DNA from: Allosphingosinicella sp.
Lineage (GTDB): Bacteria > Pseudomonadota > Alphaproteobacteria > Sphingomonadales > Sphingomonadaceae
Reading direction: 5' to 3'
Assembly (NCBI GenBank): GCA_030146745.1
Contig: JASLBD010000141.1
Location: 1 to 5,569, forward strand
DNA: 5,569 bases
Position numbers and translations under genes: made by a program. The notes beneath the pieces were generated by a model that saw only the letters and a program-made list of their open reading frames with translations, ran no database searches and had not been told where the DNA came from. Of the stretch, positions 1 through 5,237 are shown piece by piece. Position 1 is the first letter of the stretch; each line of letters starts with the position of its first letter.

Positions 1-954
1 GGGGCGCCCCGCCAAATCCTCCTGGTCGCCCGGCTGCTCCCCGATGAACAGGATCCTGGCATCGAGCGGGCCTTCGCCGAACACCGTCTGGGTCCCGCAT
101 TTGTAGAGGTGGCAGCGGGTGCAGCCCATCGCCTCCTCGCGCACCGACTCCCAGGCGGTTCTGAGGTTGCCTCCGACCTGCCCGCGTCCTGCCTCGACCA
201 TCTTCGCCTCGCGCGCCTGCGCCCCCGCCATCAACTCTCCCACCAACGCCGTCTCGGGCATGTTTTTCCAGTATTTCTTCGGCATTTCCTTGAGCATGGC
301 GCCTTTCTTCAGGCGGGCCGGGTTGAAGATCGAGGCGTAATAGGTCTTCCACACCGACTCGATCGGATCGCCCTCCGGAGCGTCGGAGCGGGCGGCGCCA
401 GGGCCCTCCGTCAGCGTTTCGCCGTCCCAGTGCAGCGACAAGGCCGGGGTCAGGATCGACCAGGCCATGTTGGCGAAGCGGCGGACGAAGAAGCCGGCAT
501 TGTGGCGAACGATGTGATTCTCGGGCTCGAACCAGGCCACGAAGCGCGGGCCCTCCTTGGTCTCGACTTCGCGGAAGCGGAGGAAGGCGCGCATCTTGTG
601 GACGTCCCGCCGGACCGCCTTGGCCATCCGCTCGAGCCGCTGGACGAGCGGGTCGGCGGAGTCGGCGAGCAGGCCCGGGCGCTCGCGAAGGCGAAGAAGC
701 AGGCCATAGAGGAGGGCGAAGCGTTCCGGGTCGGTGTGGCAGATCGCCGACTCGGCGAGGGTGAGGAAGGCGCGCGGGACCGAGAAAGGGGTGCCGCCAG
801 AGGGCAGCGGGGCCGGGGCGGCGAAGAGATCGCCGGCGGCTTCGCCGACGCTCCAGCTCACCTCGGCCGCGGGCACTCCCGCGCTCGCCAGCGCGCGCGC
901 GGCGTCGCGCCAGCCTTCGAAATCGTCTTCGCTGGAAAGGGTGACGCCGTGCAT
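1..954 (-). CDS. udgX: DUF4130-UdgX fusion: uracil-DNA glycosylase superfamily protein (3' part missing)
   Basis: The frame stays open from the ATG at 954 to base 1 (318 codons), so the C-terminus lies outside the window. Residues 1 to about 250 resemble the DUF4130 / 'probable DNA metabolism protein' domain, with blocks such as RRDVHKMRAFLRFRE (115-129) and FVAWFEPENHIVRHNAGFF (138-156). A UdgX-type glycosylase domain begins near residue 268. It has cluster-type cysteines C278 and C281 (also C286) and the hallmark GEQPGDQED at 305-313. In characterised UdgX proteins this motif carries the catalytic Glu and Asp, and a later KRRIH motif His bonds covalently to the DNA after uracil removal; that His would lie off the window. 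The expected role is recognition of uracil or damaged bases in DNA. It sits downstream of the radical SAM gene 1066-2307, a known genomic pairing. No Shine-Dalgarno sequence lies just before the ATG because a palindromic repeat fills that space. A GTG at 960 is a less likely alternative start. Confidence 0.93.
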   Translation of the reverse strand, partial: MHGVTLSSEDDFEGWRDAARALASAGVPAAEVSWSVGEAAGDLFAAPAPLPSGGTPFSVPRAFLTLAESAICHTDPERFALLYGLLLRLRERPGLLADSADPLVQRLERMAKAVRRDVHKMRAFLRFREVETKEGPRFVAWFEPENHIVRHNAGFFVRRFANMAWSILTPALSLHWDGETLTEGPGAARSDAPEGDPIESVWKTYYASIFNPARLKKGAMLKEMPKKYWKNMPETALVGELMAGAQAREAKMVEAGRGQVGGNLRTAWESVREEAMGCTRCHLYKCGTQTVFGEGPLDARILFIGEQPGDQEDLAGRP

Positions 955-959
955 GACCA

Positions 960-1041
960 CCGTTCGGGCTGAGCCTGTCGAAGCCCCTTTCCTTCTCTTC
1001 GGGGCGAAAGTGAAGCGCTTCGACAGGCTCAGCCCGAACGG
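960..1041. repeat. Palindromic intergenic element with 25-bp perfect inverted repeat arms
   Basis: The arms at 960-984 and 1017-1041 are exact reverse complements over 25 bases. The core begins CGTTCGGGCTGAGCCTGTCG. The 32-base centre contains gcccc/ggggc (983-987 and 1001-1005), which could form an inner stem. I recall this core as a frequent dispersed intergenic repeat in sphingomonad genomes; I could not search for copies here. A GACC tetramer flanks it (955-958 and 1042-1045) and could be a target-site duplication. It lies between the radical SAM stop codon and the UdgX-fusion start, so the transcript would fold into a long hairpin ending a few bases before the ATG. No U-run follows, so it is not a classical intrinsic terminator. 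Confidence 0.85.
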
Positions 1042-1065
1042 GACCGGCGATCCTTCCTCACCGGA

Positions 1066-2307
1066 TCATGCGAACAGCTCCAGCTGCTTCTCCCGAGGCT
1101 TGAGCCAGGCGCCCAAATCCGTCCGGTCGGTAAGGAGGGTGGGCCGCCAGCCCTCCGCGCAGATGAACGGCCGCACCCTGGCGATGGACGCGGTCAGTCG
1201 GCCGACGTCCTCGAGGCGCAGTCGCCGCCAGCGGCGGCTCTTCAGGAGCTTGTCGACCGCCTTCACGCCGAGGCCAGGGACCCGGAGCAGGGCTTCGCGC
1301 GGCGCCCGGTTGACGTCGACCGGGAAGCTTTCGCGGAACTTGAGCGCCCAGGCGAGCTTGGGATCCATGTCGAGCGGAAGCATGCCCGCGGGATCGGCGG
1401 CCGACGCCACCTCGGCCGGCGAAAAGCCGTAGAAGCGCATCAGCCAGTCCGACTGGTAGAGCCGGTGCTCGCGCATCAGCGGCGGTCGGCGCAGCGGAAG
1501 GACGGCGGACGCGTCGGGGATGGGCGAGAAAGCGGAATAATAGACCCGGCGGAGGCGGAAGCGGTCGTAGAGAGCGCTGGCCCGGCCGACGATGTCGGCG
1601 TCCGAGGCCGAATCGGCGCCCACGATCATCTGGGTCGACTGACCGGCGGGGGCGAAGGCGGGGGCGGACTTGTAGCGCTTCTTCGCGTCGGCGCCGTCGT
1701 CGATCGCGGCCCGCATGTCCTTCATCGCGCCTTCGATCCGGCCGCCGTCCTTCTCCGGCGCAAGCCGGGCGAGGCCGGCGGCGGTGGGAAGCTCGACGTT
1801 GATCGAGACCCGGTCGGCATGGACTCCGGCGAGGCGGACCAGCTCGGGATCGGCGTCCGGGATGGTCTTCAGGTGGATATAGCCCCGGAAGTCGTGATCC
1901 TCGCGGAGGCTTCGCGCCACCTCGACGATCTGCTCCATCGTGTAATCGGGCGAGCGGATGATGCCCGAGGAGAGGAAGAGGCCCTCGATGTAATTGCGGC
2001 GGTAGAAGGCCAGGGTGAGCCGGACGACCTCCTCGGCGGAGAAGCGGGCGCGGCGGACGTTCGAGCTCTTGCGGTTGATGCAATAATGGCAGTCGAAGAT
2101 GCAGCTGTTGGTGAGAAGGATCTTGAGGAGGGAGATGCAGCGGCCGTCGGGAGCATAAGCGTGGCAGATGCCCATGCCTTCGGTGGAGCCGATGCCCTTG
2201 CCGCCCCGGCTGTCGCGCTTCGACGTACCGGAGGAGGCGCAGGAGGCATCGTATTTGGCGGCATCGGCGAGGATGGCGAGCTTCTGCTGGAGGTCGATCT
2301 GGGGCAC
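1066..2307 (-). CDS. Putative DNA modification/repair radical SAM protein (UDG-linked family)
   Basis: This is a radical SAM enzyme of the family named for its linkage to UDG-type genes (TIGR03916-like); its reaction is unknown. From the GTG at 2307 the protein has 413 residues, about the usual family length. The conserved start ILADAAKYDASCASSG is at 12-27, followed by GIGSTEGMGIC (38-48). The SAM [4Fe-4S] motif CIFDCHYC is at 69-76 (C69, C73, C76). Further cysteines at 23, 48 and 57 are conserved in the relatives I recall. A helix-hairpin-helix DNA-binding segment, LLRVPGLGVKAVDKLL, is at about 340-355. Together these suggest radical chemistry on or near DNA. The start is uncertain: the frame is open to a TTG at 2403, which would place both LexA-type boxes inside the gene. 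Neither start has a clear ribosome binding site. The gene leads a probable operon with the UdgX-fusion gene, and the upstream boxes imply SOS control. Confidence 0.93.
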   Translation of the reverse strand: MPQIDLQQKLAILADAAKYDASCASSGTSKRDSRGGKGIGSTEGMGICHAYAPDGRCISLLKILLTNSCIFDCHYCINRKSSNVRRARFSAEEVVRLTLAFYRRNYIEGLFLSSGIIRSPDYTMEQIVEVARSLREDHDFRGYIHLKTIPDADPELVRLAGVHADRVSINVELPTAAGLARLAPEKDGGRIEGAMKDMRAAIDDGADAKKRYKSAPAFAPAGQSTQMIVGADSASDADIVGRASALYDRFRLRRVYYSAFSPIPDASAVLPLRRPPLMREHRLYQSDWLMRFYGFSPAEVASAADPAGMLPLDMDPKLAWALKFRESFPVDVNRAPREALLRVPGLGVKAVDKLLKSRRWRRLRLEDVGRLTASIARVRPFICAEGWRPTLLTDRTDLGAWLKPREKQLELFA

Positions 2308-2309
2308 GG

Positions 2310-2324
2310 GTTCGACATATGTTC
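2310..2324 (-). promoter_or_regulatory. LexA (SOS) box, proximal
   Basis: GTTCGACATATGTTC fits GTTC-N7-GTTC, the LexA operator form of alphaproteobacteria, with no mismatch in the two half-sites. It ends three bases before the GTG start of the radical SAM gene. It overlaps the -10 position of a possible minus-strand promoter, where LexA binding would block transcription. The match and placement are seen; LexA binding is inferred. Confidence 0.75.
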
Positions 2325-2342
2325 TTGAGCGGCGTCTGGCAA
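2314..2342 (-). promoter_or_regulatory. Candidate promoter of the radical SAM-UdgX operon
   Basis: On the minus strand TTGCCA (2342-2337) and TATGTC (2319-2314) are 17 bases apart, a weak match to -35 and -10 elements. Transcription would then start at about 2307, at the GTG itself, giving a leaderless mRNA. That would explain why no Shine-Dalgarno sequence is visible. The proximal LexA-type box covers this -10. The -10 match is poor, so this remains a suggestion. Confidence 0.25.
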
Positions 2343-2376
2343 GGTGCCTCTGTTCGGGCAGGACGAACCTTTGGCA

Positions 2377-2391
2377 GTTCTTTCTTTGTTC
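2377..2391 (-). promoter_or_regulatory. LexA (SOS) box, distal
   Basis: GTTCTTTCTTTGTTC is a second exact GTTC-N7-GTTC, 67 bases from the first measured start to start. It lies in an AT-rich patch (about 2376-2430) that stands out from the GC-rich surroundings and looks like promoter DNA. A GATAAA at 2401-2396 (minus) could be a -10 just upstream of the box, though no good -35 accompanies it. Two operators in one 212-bp intergenic stretch make chance matches less likely. Confidence 0.72.
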
Positions 2392-2466
2392 TTGATTTAT
2401 CAATCTGAGTTTGGAATATCCAGCTTACCGATTCGCGATTTCGCCCCAGCGGATCGACCTTGTGGT

Positions 2467-2511
2467 GGAGGGGCTCTCCTGCGCGGGGGAGCCTCTCCGC
2501 CAACCTTTGGC
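2467..2511 (-). terminator. Tandem hairpins after the glycine-rich-domain gene
   Basis: Just past the stop codon of the 2520-3260 gene are two stem-loops. The first (2499-2511) pairs gccaa with ttggc around a 3-base loop. The second (2467-2479 with 2486-2498) has 13-base arms with two non-Watson-Crick positions and a 6-base loop. No U-run follows on the minus strand, so efficient intrinsic termination is doubtful. The position fits a 3'-end structure or partial terminator insulating the SOS promoter downstream. Confidence 0.45.
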
Positions 2512-2519
2512 GAGGGCGA

Positions 2520-3260
2520 TCAGTCGCCTCCGCAGCCGCCGCCGCAAGAGGCGTCGCCCCCGCCGTCCCTGCTTCCCGACCAGCCCCCGCCGCCGCAGCC
2601 GCCGGAGCCGCCGCAGCCGCCGGAGCCGCGGCCGCGCGCGGCCGGGACGGGGGTTGCAAGCCCGAAGAGGAGAAAGACCATGGCCCCCACGAACAGGGCG
2701 GCGGCGATCCCGGGCCAGCCGAACGCCAGCGCCGCCACGCTTCCGGCCAGGCTGGCGACGGCGACGCGGCGGCAGTGTCTGCGGCCCTGCTCCCAGGCGG
2801 GCTCCGGGGCCTCCTCTTCTTCCTCCATCTCGAGGAGCGGGCGCGGCCAGATGTCCCCGGTCGGGGGCTTGCCGAAGACCCGCTCGTACAGTGCTAGCGT
2901 TTCCCGATATTGATGGCGGCAGCGCGCCTCGTCCTCCGGGCCGCCGGTGGCGGGCCGATGCACCAGCGGCCGGCCCAGCACCTGGCGGCAAAGGACGTCC
3001 CGATAATGGGGCCAGGAGAGGTGGAGGTGCCACGCCTGATCCACGGTCTCGGACGGAGTCACTTCGAAGCCGGCGGTGGCGGCGAGGTAGAGGAATCCGA
3101 AATATTCGTTGGTGACCCGCCTGGCGAAATCGAGGGTCCAGCCCTGTTTCTCGGCGAGCGCTTCCTCGAAGCGGCGGGAGGTGCCGGGCTCCTCGATCTG
3201 CATATGGGAAAGGGCGGCCCAGAGGGCGGGGCGCTCGGGGACTGGCGGGCTGCCTGTCAT
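2520..3260 (-). CDS. Glycine-rich domain-containing protein (GRDP/DUF1399-like), membrane-anchored
   Basis: This 246-residue protein has a cytosolic-type N-terminal domain and a membrane-anchored tail. The segment VTPSETVDQAWHLHLSWPHYRD (67-88) resembles the conserved block of bacterial 'glycine-rich domain-containing' proteins, related to plant GRDP/DUF1399 proteins; its function is unknown. The family trait RVFGKPPTGDIWP (127-139) follows, then an acidic stretch (E144, E146-E150). Two hydrophobic segments at about 165-181 and 183-203 are probable membrane helices. Residues 209-246 are mostly Gly, Ser and Cys (C216, C222, C239, C243). An AGGA four bases before the ATG supports this start. 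About 110 bases separate it from the transporter gene upstream, so it may have its own promoter. The tail recalls the Gly/Cys-rich ends of the TIGR04222-type membrane proteins often found near this family. Confidence 0.8.
   Translation of the reverse strand: MTGSPPVPERPALWAALSHMQIEEPGTSRRFEEALAEKQGWTLDFARRVTNEYFGFLYLAATAGFEVTPSETVDQAWHLHLSWPHYRDVLCRQVLGRPLVHRPATGGPEDEARCRHQYRETLALYERVFGKPPTGDIWPRPLLEMEEEEEAPEPAWEQGRRHCRRVAVASLAGSVAALAFGWPGIAAALFVGAMVFLLFGLATPVPAARGRGSGGCGGSGGCGGGGWSGSRDGGGDASCGGGCGGD
2589..2625. repeat. Two tandem copies of an 18-bp unit coding the Gly/Cys tail
   Basis: The unit ccgccgcagccgccggag occurs at 2590-2607 and again, exactly, at 2608-2625; base 2589 also fits the pattern. 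On the minus strand it encodes two copies of a Ser-Gly-Gly-Cys-Gly-Gly type unit in the glycine-rich tail. This looks like slippage-prone low-complexity coding DNA and not an independent element. Confidence 0.8.
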
Positions 3261-3277
3261 CGATTCCTATGTATGAC

Positions 3278-3292
3278 ATCCGAATTGCGGAT
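3278..3292 (-). promoter_or_regulatory. Short palindrome upstream of the glycine-rich-domain gene
   Basis: ATCCG and CGGAT face each other around a 5-base AT-rich centre, 18 to 32 bases before the start codon at 3260. The position suits an operator or leader hairpin for this gene. With only five base pairs per arm it could be chance. Confidence 0.2.
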
Positions 3293-3307
3293 TCGTGACA
3301 GTCCGGT

Positions 3308-3331
3308 CCTCACCAAGCAAGCTTGGGGAGG
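3308..3331 (-). terminator. Hairpin downstream of the POT transporter gene
   Basis: The arms cctcaccaag (3308-3317) and cttggggagg (3322-3331) pair over ten positions with one mismatch around a 4-base loop. It lies about 40 bases past the transporter stop codon. On the minus strand a TTTTAAA run comes before the hairpin and not after it, so it is not a standard intrinsic terminator. It may be a 3'-end stabilising structure or a fragment of a dispersed repeat. Confidence 0.3.
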
Positions 3332-3370
3332 TTTAAAAGCCGACCGTTGCGATCCGTTCGGAATGACGGC

Positions 3371-4771
3371 TTAGCGCAACGGGTCGGCCGGTTCGGTGTC
3401 CGCGAAATGCCTTCCCGCGAACAGCTTGAAGAGGACGAACACCGCGCCGGAAGCCGCGGCGAAGCCGGCGTGGAGGAGCCAGAACTGGGTCGTCGGCATG
3501 GTTTCGTAAAAGCCGCCCACCCAGCCGACCAGCGAGTTGCCGGCGAAGAAAGCGAGGTAATAGAGGCCGATGACGGTGGCGTTGATCGCCTTGGGGGCGA
3601 GCTTGGCGAAGAGCGCGAGGCTGACCGGAAGCATGTGGGCGAAACCGATCGAGTTGACGACGTGGAACATGACTGGCCAGAACAGGCCGATCTTCTCCCC
3701 TTGCGGGGTCGTCGAGGCGGCGAGGAACAAGCAGAGCATTCCGCCGACCGAGAAGGCCGAGCCGATGATGATCTTGGTGAGCTCGTCCGGCTCCTTCCGG
3801 CGCTTGCCGTACCAGCGGTAGAAGAGGGCGACCAGGGCGAGGAAGCTGACGGAGACGATCGCGTCGAGGGTGACGAGCCAGGTGGTCGGAAGCTTCTCGC
3901 CCATTAAGACGAGGTCGAACTGCTGGTCGCCCCAGACCAGATAGGCGTTGAAGATCTGGTTGTTGGGGACGATCGCCACCGCCATCACCGGGATGAGGAG
4001 GATGAGGGCCAGGGTGGCGAGCCAGTCCTTGCGCTCCAGCTTCGGCCTCGCCGCGCGCGCGGCGCGGTCGGGGACGTCGAAATGCTCCTTCGGCAGATGC
4101 TTCTGGCCCGCCACGTAGATGGCGAGCGCGATCAGCATTCCCACCCCGGCGGAGCCGAAGCCCCAGTGCCAGCCGATCTTCTCGCCCAGGGTGCCGACGA
4201 TGAGGGGGGCGGCGATGACTCCGGCGTTGATGCCCAGGTAGAAGATCTGGAAGGCGTCGGCCCGGCGCAGGTCCTCCGCCTTGTAGAGCGATCCGACCTG
4301 GCTCGCGATATTGCCCTTGAACATGCCCGAGCCGAGGATGAGGCAGAGAAGCGCGAAGAGGAAGCTCGCCTCGAACGCCATCAGAAAATGGCCGGTGGCC
4401 ATGGTGACGGCGCCGAGCAGGATGGTTCGGCGCTTGCCGAGCACCCGGTCGGCGATGAAGCCGCCGAGGATGGGCGTCAGGTAGACGCAGGCGAAATAGG
4501 TGCCGACGATGGCGGAGGCGAGCGGCTGACCGTCGATCCCGCCGTAGAGCGAGCGAAGCGGCTCGAACAAGGCGACGTTGCGGATGTTCTCGGGCTTGAG
4601 CAGGTAATTGACGAGATAAAGGACGAGCAGCGCCTGCATCCCGTAATAGGAGAAACGCTCCCAGGCCTCGGTGAAGGCGAGATAGGCGAGGCCCTTGGGG
4701 TGGCCGAGGAAGGCGCGGTCGTCGCGGTCGGCGGCGATGTCGAGATCGGGCGTGGCTTCGGCGGCGGTCAT
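3371..4771 (-). CDS. POT/PTR2-family peptide MFS transporter (divergent subgroup)
   Basis: This 466-residue inner-membrane protein of about 12 helices belongs to the proton-coupled oligopeptide transporter family, which imports di- and tripeptides with protons. The helix-1 motif ExxERFxYYG is present (E35, E38, R39, Y42, Y43). So are the GFIADRVLGKRR loop (104-115), GSGMFKGNI with K152 (147-155), and the second family signature FQIFYLGINAGV (174-185). Two normally conserved sites differ. In helix 7 the usual NP after WFxxL reads D303-A304. In helix 10 the glutamate of the GE...SP.GL block is replaced, giving GFAHMLPVSL (376-385). That glutamate holds the peptide N-terminus in characterised members, so the substrate may differ. 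The start is well set: AGAGGAA lies at 4782-4776, just before the ATG. Dodecin lies upstream on the same strand, 169 bases away across a palindromic repeat. Confidence 0.93.
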   Translation of the reverse strand: MTAAEATPDLDIAADRDDRAFLGHPKGLAYLAFTEAWERFSYYGMQALLVLYLVNYLLKPENIRNVALFEPLRSLYGGIDGQPLASAIVGTYFACVYLTPILGGFIADRVLGKRRTILLGAVTMATGHFLMAFEASFLFALLCLILGSGMFKGNIASQVGSLYKAEDLRRADAFQIFYLGINAGVIAAPLIVGTLGEKIGWHWGFGSAGVGMLIALAIYVAGQKHLPKEHFDVPDRAARAARPKLERKDWLATLALILLIPVMAVAIVPNNQIFNAYLVWGDQQFDLVLMGEKLPTTWLVTLDAIVSVSFLALVALFYRWYGKRRKEPDELTKIIIGSAFSVGGMLCLFLAASTTPQGEKIGLFWPVMFHVVNSIGFAHMLPVSLALFAKLAPKAINATVIGLYYLAFFAGNSLVGWVGGFYETMPTTQFWLLHAGFAAASGAVFVLFKLFAGRHFADTEPADPLR

Positions 4772-4842
4772 GCGGTTCCTCTGGCGAAATCGCGCGGAAG
4801 CTAGCGCATCGTTTCGGCGGCGCCAGCCCTTTTCGACGCAGG

Positions 4843-4939
4843 CGTCATTCCGGCGAAAGCCGGAAATCCATGAGCGCCGGCGCCGTCGAATATCCGCGGG
4901 CAGCCGAGTTCATGGATGCCGGCCTTCGCCGCGATGACG
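4843..4939. repeat. 97-bp imperfect palindromic intergenic repeat
   Basis: The outer arms 4843-4873 and 4910-4939 are imperfect inverted repeats, both beginning CGTCAT when read inward on their own strand and both ending in TCCATGA. The left arm holds a compact stem, ttccggc/gccggaa (4848-4865), closed by a GAAA tetraloop; the right arm holds a degenerate version. I recall the core 'CGTCATTCCGGCGAAAGCCGG' type as a common dispersed repeat in sphingomonads and other alphaproteobacteria, but could not check copy number. It fills most of the gap between dodecin and the transporter gene, ending one base past the dodecin stop codon. It may act as a 3'-end structure. There is no T-run. Confidence 0.7.
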
Positions 4940-4940
4940 A

Positions 4941-5150
4941 TCAGTCCCTCAGCGTGAAGCCGATCTTGAGGGTCACCTGGTAATGGGCGACCTTGCCGCC
5001 CTCGACATGGCCGCGGGTCTCTACCACCTCGAACCAGCCGATGTCGTCGAGGGTCGAGGCGGCGCGGGCGACGGCGCCTTCGATCGCATCCTCGATGCTG
5101 GTCGCCGAGCTGCCGACGATCTCGATCACCTTGTAGACATTGTCGCTCAT
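4941..5150 (-). CDS. Dodecin family flavin-binding protein
   Basis: This 69-residue protein is a full-length dodecin, recognisable throughout: [15 protein letters not shown] at the start, then [25 protein letters not shown] (36-54) and [11 protein letters not shown] (55-65). Dodecins assemble into hollow dodecamers that bind flavins (FMN, riboflavin or relatives) and are thought to store or buffer them. W39 and Q58 match the residues that stack on and contact the flavin in characterised dodecins. A strong GGAGG at 5161-5157 lies six bases before the ATG. It is divergent from the DUF885 gene, with only 87 bases between the two start codons. It could be cotranscribed with the transporter gene, but the palindromic repeat between them makes this uncertain. 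Confidence 0.96.
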   Translation of the reverse strand: MSDNVYKVIEIVGSSATSIEDAIEGAVARAASTLDDIGWFEVVETRGHVEGGKVAHYQVTLKIGFTLRD

Positions 5151-5172
5151 CGCTTACCTCCGCTGCCGGTCC

Positions 5173-5198
5173 AACACGCGGTGGACGGGATCGTTTCC
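5173..5198 (-). promoter_or_regulatory. Possible EcfG-type stress promoter for dodecin
   Basis: On the minus strand GGAAA (5198-5194) and TGTT (5176-5173) are 17 bases apart. The alphaproteobacterial general stress sigma factor EcfG recognises GGAAC-N16/17-CGTT, so this is a near match with one deviation in each element. Transcription would begin close to the ribosome binding site, giving a short leader. The same stretch holds a weak plus-strand housekeeping-like pair (TGGACG 5182-5187, TAGGGT 5206-5211) that could serve the DUF885 gene. Both are tentative. Confidence 0.22.
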
Positions 5199-5237
5199 AC
5201 GCCGCTAGGGTAAGCCGGCGAAAGCGAGGAGAGCGGA

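Noticed and set aside
109..972. Long plus-strand open frame (287 codons) opposite the UdgX-fusion gene
   Set aside because: It is an antisense shadow of a clearly recognisable gene in GC-rich DNA. Its translation is Arg/Gly/Ala-rich and resembles no family.
1465..2328. 287-codon plus-strand open frame antisense to the radical SAM gene
   Set aside because: Its translation is Gly/Ala/Glu/Asp-rich, as expected of an antisense shadow. No ribosome binding site or family resemblance was seen.
2376..2430. AT-rich patch considered as an origin or phage attachment site
   Set aside because: It is short, lacks DnaA boxes, integrase or tRNA neighbours, and is better explained as the promoter and LexA operator region.
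2589..2625. Tandem repeat considered as a CRISPR-like or regulatory repeat array
   Set aside because: There are only two contiguous 18-bp copies with no spacers, in frame within a Gly/Cys-coding tail.
1058..2659. 533-codon minus-strand open frame spanning the radical SAM gene and its promoter region
   Set aside because: It is longer than the real gene, but its translation is a low-complexity Arg/Pro/Ala string. The other minus frame encodes a conserved radical SAM enzyme.
2344..3115. Overlapping plus-strand open frames opposite the glycine-rich-domain gene
   Set aside because: Their products are Pro- or Arg-rich low-complexity sequence opposite a gene with conserved motifs and membrane segments.
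4082..4804. 240-codon plus-strand open frame opposite the POT transporter gene
   Set aside because: It is an antisense shadow with highly acidic, Gly-rich translation, opposite a well-supported transporter.
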